The notes: generated by a model from the sequence alone, not told the origin. Shown: positions 48,901 to 64,000, counted from the first letter of the stretch. The stretch is 64,000 nt of DNA from Rotaria sordida (GCA_905250125.1 CAJNOL010000497.1:1-64000); one strand, 5' to 3'. Program-made: numbers and translations.

Positions 48901-51900
48901 TAATATTAAATAAATTCCATATCGACTTAATAATTTTCTTCCAACATCAATATCCAAACTTAAAAACATATTTGCTGTATTATCAATATTTTCAACTAAA
49001 ATAGATTTTTTTTCATCACTCATTGAATCAACAATACGTTTTTCTTCATTATTATCTGTTTCACGTAAAAGACTAATTATAGCTTCAACACAATGATTTT
49101 GTACATCAGGTGATAAACGCCACATATCAATTAATGTTTCTTGATAAACATGATTTGAATCAATATGTCGTCTTTCATGACATTGACGACATAAACTTAT
49201 TGGATGATTACCATTTGATAAACAACATTCAATTGAATAACAAGCGGCATGAGTTAATTTTTTTTCTGATATACATAACTAAAGAAAAAATAAAGATAGA
49301 ATAAAAATAAAAGAAAATTATCATTTTTTTTTTCTACTTTATTTTGACAATGTAAAGCAATTTCTGATACAGGACAAAGAATATTACGACAATATTGTTG
49401 AATTTCTTTTGGACAACTTTTATAACAATCAGTACACATATAATATGGTGGTGGAGTAGATTCACCATGTTTTGATAAAAGAATATCAACACAAACTTTT
49501 GATGCAATATTTTGTCGATGTACACATCGTTCTGCTTGACATATTATTGGTTTTCGAGCTAAATTTATTGCATTAAATTTTTTATTATAATACTAAAAAA
49601 AAACCATGCTTACGAAGAAATTTAAAATGTATTGAACGTCGATCAATTCCAGTCGAATTAAGCATAGGCCAATAGAAAAAAAGTAAATTCGATGCAACAG
49701 CTCTTGCTGATGCAGAGCCATATGCAATAACAAAGAGAACATCCTATTAATTAAATTAAGACTTTTTATTATAAAAAAAAACATTCATATTATTATAATG
49801 AACATGCATTAAAAAGACAATATTTATATAACACAATTCTTAAAGTAGAAAATGATTGGTGTCTTTATACTTGATAAGAGACCTTTTATCTAGATCACTT
49901 AAGGCACATTCTAGAGATATTTTTAACTCATGCCCATAAAGATATATATATATATATATGATTAATTTATGAATGTAGAGATAGAAAACTTCATTTCTGA
50001 TATTCGATAAGATTATTAATATGTCTATCAGTTAACATTTTTTTGAAATTATACTCTCTCAAGGACAAAAATAAGTTCCTTTTCCCTATTTTCTTGTATA
50101 ATTATATGTATATATTATATTTTATTTACAAGTTATTTTGTATTTATTTGAAAATAACCCATTTTGATGGTATTAAGAGAACACATGCACAACAATGCAA
50201 AAAAAAATATTCAATTTAATCGTAGTCAGTCTTAGAGTGAAGTTATGCTTAAACATATCTTTTATGAAAGTCGATTCACAAATGATCACTCATTCTGTTA
50301 CCAATTATCGATGATGACACAGTTCTGAACCGAAGCAGCAATATCACTCAAATTTCTCAAGCTATCTATACAGACACATACTTATCGTACACCACATCAT
50401 TGTACATGATAATAACAAGGCTGGTACTACATGCATGCAGAGTTCGAATAGTCGAACGACAAGAGTTTTGAGTGAGACTATCGCCTTGGTACAGAGTTGC
50501 GTAGTTTATCGGTTATAGAAAATAATCGCCTTTCAAAAAAGACATGTTTAGGCTTAACCTCATAGTTATAGAATATTTTTCTTCTTTACATTATTTTTTA
50601 TGTTCTCTTGATACCCATAAAAATGGATCATTTTTGAAATAAATCCAAAATAACATGTACATACAAATGTATATATAATAATTCAAAAGAAAGAAAAAAA
50701 AATTCAATCATTGATATTTCAGTTGAAAAGTAAAAATAAACAAATATCTTTTCTCTCTCTGAATTGTTTGGTAATAAAGCAATGATTTCAATCGATAATT
50801 ATTAATAACGATGTGAACTTTCATTACATAGGAGTCACTCAAATTAAACAAACAGTATCCATCTAAATGCAATCTGAAAATCTTAATAAGTTCTGAATGT
50901 TTAATTACATATGAAACTGATAATCGAGATGATTTATTTTCTTTTTTTATAGTTCTAACCATGCTTCATTTCCTTATCTTTCTTGCATTCCATCAAAAGC
51001 CCATAAATATATACATAAAAGCATACACACACACAATAGCATCGTGCGATGCGAATACAACAAAAAAAAATACACTTGACATATCTATTATGAAAAACTC
51101 ACATAAATTAAATCCGCTTTTAAACTCAATAAACATTCCATAATTTGAGCAGGATAATCTGTAAATTAATAATTATTTTTTTTTTAAATTTTATCTCATC
51201 AACTTATTTCTTCTTTTCTTTTCGTTTTTGTTATTAATAAAACAAAATTTTTACTTACTATCGCTTTCACTATTTTCAAAAACAATAAAAAGAATTGATG
51301 CTATGGAATTTAATGTCATTGAATGTTCTGGATATTCTGTATAAGCTAAAACAAAAAAAAAAAAGAAAATTATCAAAATTAAAATATAAAAAAAACAATC
51401 TTTTTTTTTTTAAATTCTATTTCATACCCATATTAATAGGTAAAAGTGTATTACATAATGTATCAAGTATTTTCTTTTTAACAGAAGATGGAAATATAGT
51501 TAATGTTGTTGCAAATGTATATGGTAATGCATCAAGTAATTCATAAGGTAAAAATGGTGCTAAACAACCAAGTGTATTTATAATTGATTCTGCTACTTCA
51601 GCATCACCAACTTGCAATAATGGTACAACATCAATAAGATTAATTAATGAATGATAAAGTGATGAATAATTTAATGTTGGATATTTACTAATACGATATG
51701 AATGTTTACCACTTGTTTGTTCTTGATTTTGATCAATTGTCATTTCTTTTAATACACTAGAAGAATAGGAAATTTTATTTAATTATAATCATTATCTTTT
51801 GGTTTTTTGTTTTTACCTAAGAAGAGTTTTAGAAAAATGATCAAGAACAGATACAATATCATTTGTAGTCGGTAATGGTGTTACACCTGTAAGTATATTA

Positions 51901-52034
51901 TTATAATAATCATTAAGAGTTCGAATTTTTGATGAAACTAAATAAAATATATATATATATATATATATAAACATAAGAAATCTAATTATTTTAATGTTAT
52001 ATATATACTTACATGCAGCTGCACGAGTCGCCAT
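39955..52034 (-). CDS. UNC79: UNC79, auxiliary subunit of the NALCN sodium-leak channel complex
   Basis: I could trace 39 exons from ATG at 52034 to the stop at 39955, giving about 2,390 residues; vertebrate UNC79 is about 2,600. The N-terminus SKIRTLNDYYNNILTGVTPL then VLDHFSKTLL matches the KIRYLQEYHNRVLHNIYPVP and LKYFSQTLL start of human UNC79. Other family blocks are LIDVVPLLQVGDAEVAESI, FVIAYGSASARAVASNLLFF then YWP, and a Cys-rich stretch around 49340-49590. Near the end come LWTMYCEQVNRGHDPEALVS, MDFWARITPGILHLLSHSKV, EMVNLHFLSLIEALQEINSI and a QIETQSSHAAQFYSL C-terminus. The protein is a large alpha-helical-repeat scaffold which, with UNC80, stabilises and localises NALCN. A polyglutamine run lies at 46794-46857. 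Most introns are 45-80 nt, but three exceed 440 nt. Confidence 0.93.
42293..42743. other. Long UNC79 intron with a GC-richer block of unknown origin
   Basis: This 451-nt intron contains about 42355-42680, clearly less AT-rich than any flanking intron, with an open minus-strand frame (GPDLVELYFDTLNEILLSEL) at 42329-42559. No inverted repeat was found. It may be an inserted fragment of a gene or retroelement. Confidence 0.45.
46794..46857 (-). repeat. CAA/CAG run encoding polyglutamine in UNC79
   Basis: On the coding (minus) strand the exon 46751-47108 encodes about twenty Gln with two Leu interruptions and one Lys. Mostly CAA codons. Confidence 0.85.
48189..48352. repeat. Near-perfect small foldback in UNC79 intron
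   Basis: Lies in the intron 47901-48379. The left half (AACGAGTTTTGAATATCCT and on) aligns with the reverse complement of the right half (AATGAGTTATGAATATCCT and on) right through to the centre. At the centre, TTTACGGTAGTTTTTAAAT is mirrored by ATAAATGCCGTAAA. There is almost no loop. It shares its terminal sequence with the foldback at 793-1265. Confidence 0.8.
50100..50682. mobile_element. TIR element inside the largest UNC79 intron
   Basis: The left end (about 50105-50290) and the reverse complement of the right end (about 50510-50682) align. TTATTTTGTATTTATTTG matches TTATTTTGGATTTATTTC, ATTAAGAGAACA matches ATCAAGAGAACA, and TTAAACATATCTTTTATG AAAG matches CTAAACATGTCTTTTTTG AAAG. The middle is unrelated and non-coding. 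It occupies nearly half of the 1,369-nt intron 49744-51112. Confidence 0.72.
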
Positions 52035-52471
52035 TTGATCTACAAAAGATAAGAATTAATTAGTTGCAAGAAAACATATTAAAAAGAAAAGATTATTTTT
52101 TGATAACCTTTCTCAAACACAAAGAAAAAAAAGAATCAACAATAGAAGAAAAAAAAACAAGCTAAATAATAGACAGAAGAACCATTCAACACGATCGATC
52201 GATTCTCTTAGGACCTCGTACTATTCAAACACAATGTCGCTAAAAGTTATGGAAATGTTCATTTCCAAGTAGCGCCAATTGCTAATTTTATATGAATTTA
52301 TTCAGATTGGTTTATATTTTTAGCCAACTCCTTTAGAGGTCAATAAACCTACTACTTACTCGGTAAATGTGATGAAATTAAAGACGCTTTTCAAAAGTTA
52401 AATCAAGGAGAGATTTAAAATAAAGATTTATTTTGTATTGATTAAAGAAACATATATTATTATTATATAAT
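52035..52471. promoter_or_regulatory. Divergent intergenic region between UNC79 and CUEDC1
   Basis: 437 bp separate the two start codons, which point away from each other. It contains short A-rich runs and a less AT-rich block near 52180-52290 (with CGATCGATCG) where initiation could occur. No defined core promoter element can be named. Confidence 0.4.
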
Positions 52472-54660
52472 ATGGCCACCGCATCATCAAGATCAGCGAC
52501 TGTGGCCGAATTACGTCGAATGTTTTCCAACTTAGATTCAACTGTAATCGAAAGTGTTTTGGCAGCTAATAATGGTCAAGTTGATATAACAATTGATCAT
52601 TTACTTACAATGTCAATTGATACTGAAAATGAAAATAATATTCAACAAGTATAAAAATTAATTCTATTTATTTAATTTTACATTTAAATATTTTAGGTAA
52701 CACCAACAACACCACTTCGACAATTACCAGCTGTTCCTAATATATATGATGATGATCCACCACCTTGTAAATTAATTCTTTTTCGTTTTATTAGTATGAA
52801 TAACTTTTATTCTTCATTGTAGATCCTGGTCACGATGCACTAGCTAATCAACGTTCAACAACAATGCCTTTTCTTCCACAACGTTCATCATCTAATGGTC
52901 AATCATCAATAAACTATAATCAATCAGACAATACGCATTTTTCAAAAGAGTATATAGCAAATATTCTTTCTATCTTTTTTTTTTTTGTATTACGCTGTTT
53001 TCTTAGTACAAATTTACAGCAAGAACTTCAAGTACGAAAATGGAAAACAGCTTATGATCAATATCGTACTTGTTATATTGGAGATTTGCCTAATGATTTT
53101 CTTCGAGTAAAATTATTATCAAAATTTGAAATTACAAATCAATCAAAAGTATAAAAAATTATTTCTTGTTTTTAATATTTTAATAATTTTCATTTTGAAA
53201 AAAAAAACAAAAGGACGATATGTTTGGAGAAAATGGCAAAACATTACGATATGCTGATGATGAACATTTTGATGAACTTTTTCAAAACGAAGATTTCTTA
53301 AATGAACTTCGACATAACAAAGATTTTTTAACAACTCTTCATTCAGGTTTAATTTTACATTATTTTGATTTTATAAACAAACAAACAAAATAAATATTTA
53401 GATCAACCGATTCAATCAACATCATCATCTCAACAACGTCGATCATTTAGTTATTTAAGTACAAAACCATTACCATTACCAACACCTCCCACTATTGAAA
53501 CACTTAAAACACCAAAAGTCCGTGCAAGAATGCTTCAAAATGTTCTTACACAAATTGAACAAGGACAAACAAAGAAAAGTAAAAAAAAAAAAAAAAAGAA
53601 AATAATATCTTAATTAATCAACTGTTTTTTTTTATTTCCTAATATTAGCATCAATGGTTCCAGAAGAATCTATTACTCAAAATGAAAGCTATTCTTATGG
53701 AAAAGGTATTTTTGAAGAAAAATCAGTAAATTATTTTTTTTTTTTGGATTTTTCTTGTCTAAAGATAATCATGAACCAATTCCAATTCCACCTGCACCAA
53801 ATGTTAGTGAATTTGATCCATTACGACTAGAAAGTAATGAAGAATTTATTAGTCGATTAAAAAATATGGGAAAAAGTAACAAATTACATATGTAATCATG
53901 TTTAGAAAATCTTTTTCTTTTTGTTTTTCTAAAGATTCAATGGAAAAATTTAATCAATTAGCTCGACGATTTTCTATGCGTAAAGATACAACAACAAATA
54001 CTGGAAAATATTCTAAACAATCAATGTAAGTTCATTTCTCATGTAAACAATGTTATTAACTGTATATTGATAAAAATCAATAAAATTATATTTCGACAAA
54101 CATCATAGAGAATGTCACTATAGATAACCAATCAATTCAATCTCATGTTGATGTGACTTTTGCACTAATAAAAAAACTGAATGCAAATGTTTACTTGCAT
54201 AAAATTTTATCGAAGTATTAAAACTGGAGATAGATAGATAGCTATCGATTTTCGTTTATTTAGAATAGATAAGCTACGGATAATGTAAACTTTGTATTAC
54301 TCAATGAAAGAATTCAGTAAAAAAAAAAGTACAGGTATAAATGTTACCAGAAAAGAACATGATAAAAAAAGTTTTGATAAAGCGATTATAAAGATAACAA
54401 AGAAAGTTGAATAATTATTTGTGTATCGTTGACTTCTATACTATTGGAAAAACATATTTTTGAAGCAAAATCTCGAACAACAACTTTGGATTAGTAGTAC
54501 GTATTTGTTGTTTGTTCAACTTACCCAACATTCTATTTAATCTTCAGTGCAATTCTAAATCATAAATTAATTTTTATTGTTATTAAATTTTGTAATTTTA
54601 GAACAAAAAAATGATCATATGATATTTCATTTATTTAGGATGACAGACACATTCGAATGA
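52472..54660 (+). CDS. CUEDC1: CUE domain-containing protein 1 homologue
   Basis: The start MATASSRSATVAEL is followed at once by the CUE domain (LRRMFSNLDSTVIESVLAAN, then NGQVDITIDHLLTMS). It carries the MFP-like MFSNL and the di-leucine-type LL that bind ubiquitin. Downstream blocks follow human CUEDC1 in order: a Pro-rich part, YIGDLPNDFLRV, FDELFQNEDFLNELRHNKDF, and LRLESNEEFISRLKNMGK followed by KFNQLARRFSMRK. About ten exons with 50-80 nt introns. The last coding exon either ends SM then a stop at 54027-54029 if the donor is not used, or splices over a 613-nt intron to 54639-54660 and ends SMMTDTFE. Role by family: ubiquitin-binding protein of uncertain pathway. Divergent from UNC79. 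Confidence 0.85.
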
Positions 54661-55403
54661 CAACATGTAACAAATGAATTCGACAGTGATGATGATCTTA
54701 TTTTATTGAACAAAAATAATCTCGTTTGTTATTTGTTTTGTTTCTTAATAAATATTATATTTATTTATATTCATTTTAGGATCGATATGTTATTTCCGTC
54801 TAATAGTTTACCTCAATTTAATTCTTCTCTGTTTTTTTTTTCTCTCATGTTCTAAACACAACTAACAATAGCGTCCTATATATATATTTTCTTTTTATGG
54901 ATATATTCTCATCTATTTTTTATTCTAGACTCAGGTTATGATAACCTCTTTTTAATTTTCTGTTTATAATTCGAATTTCCTTCATTAGTTTCGCTTAATT
55001 TAACGAGGAAAATGAATTCACATTAAGAAAAATAAAAAATTTCTTTTTCTTATGTTTTCTTTTTTGATTTTTTTTTTTGTCTGTGTATGCGTAAGTCAGA
55101 TTGTAAGATGAACAGTTAAAGGAAATGAAAATCAGAAAAAAAACTTATTCGAGCTCATTTTCTTTTTTGTCGTGTTAGTAATTAAGATCTCTTACTTTTA
55201 GTTTTTTTTTAATGTTGTGCATTAATGAATTGTCGCAAAAGGCTTTTGTAGAAGAAAAAGAAAAGAAAGCGTAATTTTATGTATTACCAAGTTTATCTTT
55301 TTTTGTTTTTTTTTTTTAATCTACGAATAAAATAAAAATCAATGCTTATGAAATAAACAATAAATATCATTTTTATAGATATTAATTAGAAAAGACACGA
55401 AAA
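54661..55403. other. Intergenic, no supported gene
   Basis: About 740 bp, rich in T runs and pyrimidine stretches, between CUEDC1 and R3HCC1 on the same strand. Would contain the CUEDC1 3'UTR and the R3HCC1 promoter. Confidence 0.5.
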
Positions 55404-58919
<3,516 letters not shown>

Positions 58920-59127
58920 TTTTTTTGTTTTTTAATATTTATTTAATATTTTTTTTTTTGTATCTAATCTAAAATTTTGTCACAATATATGTTTGATTAT
59001 TTCGTTTGTGTTTTTGTCTCGTTTGTTTTTTCATTCAGATTTTTGTCTATTATACTATCATATTCTTATTGGTGAGAAAATAAAACAAAACAAGAATGTA
59101 ACTACATTGAATTTCTAGATTTTATCA

Positions 59128-59538
59128 ATGTCATCTCAAGTTTCAACTGAATCAATTATTAAACAATTATGTTCAGGAATATTATCCGGTGGTACTATTG
59201 GAATATTTATAAGTAAAGGTCAATATGTTCTTTCATATTTAGCATTTACTTCACTTGGTTTAATTGATATTGCATATCATTTGAATTATTTAAAAGCACA
59301 TATAACACATTTAACTTATAATCAATTAACAACTCGTAGAGATATTAGATCAAGATTTAATGATTTACAACGAAATATACACAGAGATTTGCGTGATCCA
59401 CGTAATGATTTCAATCAAGAATTAGAATGGTTATGGAGTGATATAAAAAGACATATTGATGGACATATTTATTTTGGAATGGGTTTTACAATAGCATTTT
59501 TATTGAGTGTTGTTCTTGTACCAAAAAATCATCGCTAA
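59128..59538 (+). CDS. FUN14-domain-like membrane protein
   Basis: A 136-residue, single-exon frame. It begins SSQVSTESIIKQLCSGILSG, followed by a Gly-rich first hydrophobic segment (GGTIGIFISKGQYVLSYLAF), a second (TSLGLIDIAYHLNYLK), and a polar, charged helical linker. A final helix (FGMGFTIAFLLSVVLV) ends the protein. The order of Gly-rich helix, HxxYL-type helix, charged linker and terminal helix is that of FUNDC1/FUNDC2 outer mitochondrial membrane proteins. Similarity is in architecture more than identity. The N-terminal LC3-interacting Tyr-x-x-Leu motif of FUNDC1 is not evident, so a mitophagy role should not be assumed. It starts 208 bp after R3HCC1. Confidence 0.5.
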   Translation: MSSQVSTESIIKQLCSGILSGGTIGIFISKGQYVLSYLAFTSLGLIDIAYHLNYLKAHITHLTYNQLTTRRDIRSRFNDLQRNIHRDLRDPRNDFNQELEWLWSDIKRHIDGHIYFGMGFTIAFLLSVVLVPKNHR

Positions 59539-59924
59539 AAATGTTGTTTTTTTTTTGAAATCATTATTAGCACATGTGTTGCACCATTAGAACTATTGAT
59601 CTATTTTTTTTATATTGCTATAAAACGTGCTTCTAGAAAGATCAACATATTGTGTGAATGGATAGAAATTATTTGCTACATATTCTATGCAATAAAATTA
59701 ATCAATAAATAGGTTATTATGTCACTATAAATGATTTTCATTTTATTTTCAATATATATTAGTTTTCATATGGAGTTATATATTAAAAGAAAAAATTCTT
59801 ACATCTATATAGTATTTACTGATCCTTAAAAAATTTGATAGTAAACGGAAGTATAAAGATGTTTAATAGACAAATGTTTATTTGATCTATGTTGTGTGTG
59901 TGTGTGTGTTTTTTTCAGATAGAT
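59539..59924. other. Intergenic plus TTLL12 5'UTR intron
   Basis: AT-rich. AATAAA signals occur near 59691 and 59704. A (GT)n run at about 59891-59909 precedes a splice acceptor at 59917-59918, so an untranslated first exon of TTLL12 lies upstream. Confidence 0.6.
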
Positions 59925-62900
59925 ATGGAATATAATCATGTTGAACATGGTGACGTACTTGTCAGTGGAAATTTACTAAATAGTTTTGTTGATTTACATC
60001 GATCACAACTTGAATTATCTGGTGTACCTCAATTATTCTATCCTACTCTATTTGATAAACTTAAAAAGCAGGTTAATTAATAATCAGAAAAAAAAACATG
60101 TATGATTAATCTAATTTATTTGAATAATAGATTTTTGATGCTGGTGACTATTTTGGTATAACTGAAGTGGAAAATGATGAAGGTGAAACTGTTCAACGTA
60201 GAGTATGTGTAACTAGTGAACATAATCTACTCAAAGATGATCCTTCAATGTTAGTTAAAACGATATCTTTTATTGAAATATCGTATTTTTTCTTTCTTTT
60301 TTTTTTTGTTACAGGATCTTTCTTATTGATCATGCATATACTTATCGAATAAATAATATTCGAAATGAACTTGAACAATTACCTGACTTAGTCGAACGAC
60401 TTTCTCGATTAATGTTAATATCATCAGATGAAGAAAATAAAATTAATGCTATTATTGAACATATGTGGAAATTTAATCATACATATACATTAGCTACTAA
60501 TGAAGGTAATGCTGAAGATCGTGAACCTTATTGGTATATTCGAGATGAATTTGGTTCGGCTATTGAACATTCTGATCAAGCTAATGTTCGATTGGTACCT
60601 TTTCTTTCAATGATTGATGGACAAATGTATACATTATTATGGCTTATTAAAGATATTAAATGTAATGGTATGTAACTAAGAAGAATATTTTTCGATAAAA
60701 TAATTTAGAGAGAAAGATTATATATATATATATATGCAAAGTTGAGAAAAATTAAGGGATGCATCGAAAGTTTCTAGAAAAAATATTTGACTATCTGTCG
60801 TGTATTTAAATGCATTGAAACAAGAATGAGAAGTAGTGTATTAGAATTAGAATTTTGTACTCTTTTAGAATATATACTTAGAATTTGTCGGTGACTTTTG
60901 ACTATTGAACTATAAATGAATCTTGAAAAGACTTTAAAATTTGTTATTGGAGGTAAATACTTCGAATAAAACTTGTTCCAGATGTGTCACAATATTTAAT
61001 CAAATATATCAGAAGATACAAAAAATAATTCCCTACAGAATGGTATATTTGAATAAAATTTTTTGCAAAGATACAGCAAAGACTTTTATAAAGTCTATCG
61101 TGAGAAAAATGACCTTCTGTCATTTTTTAGCAGATTAACCAAAACTTTCCATTCTTGTGTGGTTTTATAGAGCAGAGATCATCTTGAAGGTACAATATAC
61201 TTACAGAACTTATTTGATGTAGACTTGTCTTCAGAAAATATTTTTAGTTCTATCAAGATTTACTTATAAGTCAATATTCAAAAGTCAGACCGAAAAATTT
61301 CAAGCATATATTCTAAAAGAGCGCAAAATTCTACTTCTAATACACAAGTTTTCACTCTTTTTAAATGCATTTAAATACACGAAAAACGATCAAATATTTT
61401 GTTTAGAAACTTTTGACTCAATTTTTATTTATTGTTTTTTTTTCTATAAAATGATATAATGTATAAATCATATTTTTCTGAAATATTTTTAGAATCAGTT
61501 ACTGTTGATTATGTCTGTGGAATACATGATGAAGTAATACGACGTGCTAAACTTGTTCCTTGGACTGAAGATGATCTATCAGGAGATATTGATTATCAAC
61601 AAACAGAACCAAATGAACAATATTTTAATGTATTTTTATATTTATTTTCCATTTATTGAATCATATTATTGTTAATTTTGTTTTTTAAATATTACATAGA
61701 CAGGACGAGAAAATGAAAGTCTTCCATCATCTGATAATTATCCTAGAATTGATTTAACTAAACTCAATCGAACAATTAATGTCTATACTGATATTGAACT
61801 TGTTCGTAATCATTTAATTGATAAACGTTTTCAATTAGTTGAAGATTTATCTCAAGCCGATATTATTTTTACAAGAAAACATTTTAAAGATTTTAAGTAA
61901 ATAAAAAAAAAAAAGTAATATTTGATTTTTTTTTTGTCAATTGATTATTTTCTTAGAAATTTATGTGAAAATACACAACAATTCATAAATCAATATCCGT
62001 TTGAAAATGTAATTAATATCAAAGATCTTTTAGCGGTTATTTGTCGTCGAACATCATTACCAATTGATAATGAAACACTTCAATCATATCCATTATGGTT
62101 ACCAACAACATTTAATTTAACATATGAATTACCAAAATTTATTTCATACTTTCAACATCGAGAACAAAAGTAAGGAATTTGGTGTTTTTTAAGAATAGTT
62201 TTTCAATGAAAATTTCATTTTGAATTTAATAATAGAAACTTAGATAATCATTGGATTGTTAAACCATTTAATTTAGCACGATCAATTGATACACATGTAA
62301 CGAAAAATCTTAATGCTATTATTCGATTAGCTGAATCAGGTCCAAAAGTAAAATATTAAATTTATTTTTAATCAAAAACACAGTTCCTTTTTTTTCTAAT
62401 TAGATTGTTTGCAAATATATTGATAAACCTTTATTATTTGATCGTGAAGATAGTGGTTTAGTTAAATTTGATATTCGTTATATTGTTTTATTACGTTCAT
62501 TAGAACCATTAAAAGTTTATGTTTATAAAAAATTTTGGCTTCGTTTTGCAAATAAGTAAAGAATAGAGAAAAGTTTTTTTTCTTTAAATATTAATTTAAT
62601 TTATTTTAGACCTTATTCATTAGATAATAATTATGATGATTATCAAGTTCATTTCAGTAAGTAAATAACGGATGGCTCATAAAGAATGGAATACTTTGAT
62701 TTTTTCTTTTTTTTTCCTGAAGAAAAAAACACAATTTAAAGACACTATTTCTAAACTTATTCGATAAAGAATTTTTCGCTCTACAAAACTATCTATTTTG
62801 CTCTTCTTCTGGAGCAGAAAAATTGAAAAGATTGACAGCCAATGAACTAAGACTGTCCGAAAGTAAAATACTTAATAAAAATATGTTTAAATAACAGTTC

Positions 62901-63917
62901 CGTTGAAATTCAAAATTTGCTATAAGATACGATGTGAAAAGGCTAAAGATTTTTGTTGTTCAATTTACATGTAGCATCATTTTGTTCAGAATTAAATCTT
63001 GCATCTGATGACATCATTCATAGAGTACGGTAACTTTTGAAAATACAAGTTTCGAAAACGCATTCAAAATAACATACCATCAGATGTTAGTTCCAAGTGT
63101 TTTACATCTGAACGGCATCATTAGGAGCCTTGAGAAGATCTTGGGAACATAGAACATAAAATTCTCTATCTATTGATGAGCATAAGCTTGCACAAATCGT
63201 TAGATGTCCACAGAAAATAGCAGGAGATTGTAGTTAGGTAGTAAAGCAGCTGTGAATCTTTTCGATTTTTTGTTGATAAGAAAAACTAATTTAAAAAATG
63301 AAATTCACATTTTTGTAGTGCGCAAAATTTTCTACAGAATGAGCTTAGAATGGTGCCTTTAAACAGTGTTTCCGTTCTTCAAAAACGAAAAATCAAACTT
63401 TCCGATTATTTATGAACGACCCGTTAAAATCAACTTTTCCATCTAAAACAAAATTTTTAGCGGTTATGAATTATCGATATGCACAAAATTTGAAAAAGAT
63501 TACATGTGAAGAATTTATACCTTTATTTGATAAACAACAACAACAACAACATCATCTTAAATGGTCTGATGTTCAAGTATGAAAATAAAACATGACTAGT
63601 TGAAATTTGACTATTTCATTGTTTCTTTTTTGTTTAATATTTTGAAGGAAAATATTTTTTCAATGATTCATCAAGTATTTGAACGTGCTATATTAAGAAA
63701 ACCACCATGTGGTATGTTATCATGTCATAGATCACGTTCAATGTATGCTATTGATTTAATGCTTGATAAAAATGGTCAACCATATTTATTAGAAATGAAT
63801 TTTATGCCTGATATTGAACGAGCTTGTTTATATTATCCAACATTTATGGATGATATATTTTGTACGCTTTTTCTTGATGAATCAAATAGTAATGTTATTG
63901 ATATTTCATCAAAATAA
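59925..63917 (+). CDS. TTLL12: Tubulin--tyrosine ligase-like protein 12
   Basis: About twelve exons. The N-terminal half matches the SET-like region of TTLL12: [85 protein letters not shown]. The C-terminal half is the ATP-grasp TTL domain: [89 protein letters not shown] and CTLFLDESN. The Lys of VKPFNLARS and Asp/Arg of FDIRY are typical nucleotide-binding positions. Vertebrate TTLL12 acts in mitosis and histone/tubulin modification but has no clear ligase activity. Two introns exceed 800 nt (60668-61492, 62657-63460) and each holds an inverted-repeat element. The start follows a 5'UTR splice acceptor; the stop is at 63915-63917. Confidence 0.94.
60766..61415. repeat. Foldback element inside TTLL12 intron
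   Basis: The left arm (60766 to about 60930) has GTGTATTTAAATGCATTGAA, then GTGTATTAGAATTAGAATTT, then CTCTTTTAGAATATATAC. The reverse complement of the right arm (about 61250-61415) has GTGTATTTAAATGCATTTAA, then GTGTATTAGAAGTAGAATTT, then CTCTTTTAGAATATATGC. Arms of about 165 bp at high identity, possibly continuing inward. The loop is about 300 nt. Exact ends are uncertain. Confidence 0.82.
62668..63424. mobile_element. Tc1/mariner-like MITE inside TTLL12 intron
   Basis: The left end begins ACGGATGGCTCATAAAGAAT and the reverse complement of the right end begins ACGGGTCGTTCATAAATAAT. The match continues inward for about 120 bp with gaps (TTTGATTTTT, GAAGAA, TTAAAG, CGCTCTACAAAA against CGCACTACAAAA). 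TA flanks both ends (62666-62667 and 63425-63426). The 757-bp element encodes no transposase and fills nearly all of the 804-nt intron. Confidence 0.82.
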
Positions 63918-64000
63918 AAGACATTCAGAGCATATTGTCAAAGATAATAACTAATAATGGTATATATTTTGTTTTTCTTTTTATAAAGTTTTCCGAAATA
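63918..64000. other. TTLL12 3' flank
   Basis: AT-rich sequence after the TTLL12 stop; an AATAAA-like signal overlaps the stop codon region (63913-63918). The window ends here. Confidence 0.6.

Overview
The window is animal (bilaterian) nuclear DNA. It is very AT-rich. Genes are split by many short GT-AG introns (mostly about 50-80 nt), and several recognisable genes are metazoan-specific: UNC79, INSM, CNG channel, TMEM26, CUEDC1, R3HCC1, TTLL12. Short introns, strong AT bias, an ankyrin plus ADP-ribosyltransferase gene and many decayed duplicates would suit a rotifer (possibly bdelloid), but that is inference; no diagnostic marker is present. There are no RNA genes, operons or CRISPR arrays that I can support. 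One 10-N assembly gap lies at 29287-29296.

Layout. 1-1.7 kb: 3' end of an unidentified gene with a basic/acidic tail. 1.7-5.5 kb: non-coding with a TIR element. 5.5-6.7 kb: TMEM26-like gene. 9.5-10.2 kb: orphan single-pass membrane protein. 10.3-12.1 kb: short-chain dehydrogenase gene beside a dead tandem copy. 14.1-15.5 kb (-): SAP30BP. 15.8-20.7 kb (+): cyclic-nucleotide-gated channel. 20.9-27 kb: four TM2-domain units on the minus strand, two intact and two decayed. 30.4-31.5 kb: INSM-like zinc finger gene. 33.4-34.0 kb: foldback element. 35.4-36.5 kb: ankyrin/ART gene. 37.6-39.8 kb (-): in-frame fusion of lambda-crystallin (CRYL1) and C11orf54 (DUF1907). 40.0-52.0 kb (-): complete UNC79 in 39 traced exons. 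52.5-54.7 kb: CUEDC1. 55.4-58.9 kb: R3HCC1. 59.1-59.5 kb: FUN14-like protein. 59.9-63.9 kb: TTLL12.

The most striking pattern is structural. Ordinary introns are about 50-80 nt. Of the long introns, most (in the first gene, CNG channel, CRYL1 fusion, UNC79, R3HCC1 and TTLL12) contain an inverted-repeat (foldback/MITE-like) insertion that I could align arm to arm by eye. Several have TA target duplications, and two in different genes belong to the same family. Similar elements lie between genes. Intron size in this genome therefore seems to be set largely by palindromic transposons that would form long hairpins in pre-mRNA.

Excitability genes (CNG channel and UNC79, an auxiliary subunit of the NALCN sodium leak channel) and a neuroendocrine-type zinc finger (INSM) share the window. 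I see no evidence that they are co-regulated. Exon boundaries were assigned by hand from GT/AG sites and reading frame and may be off by a few bases.
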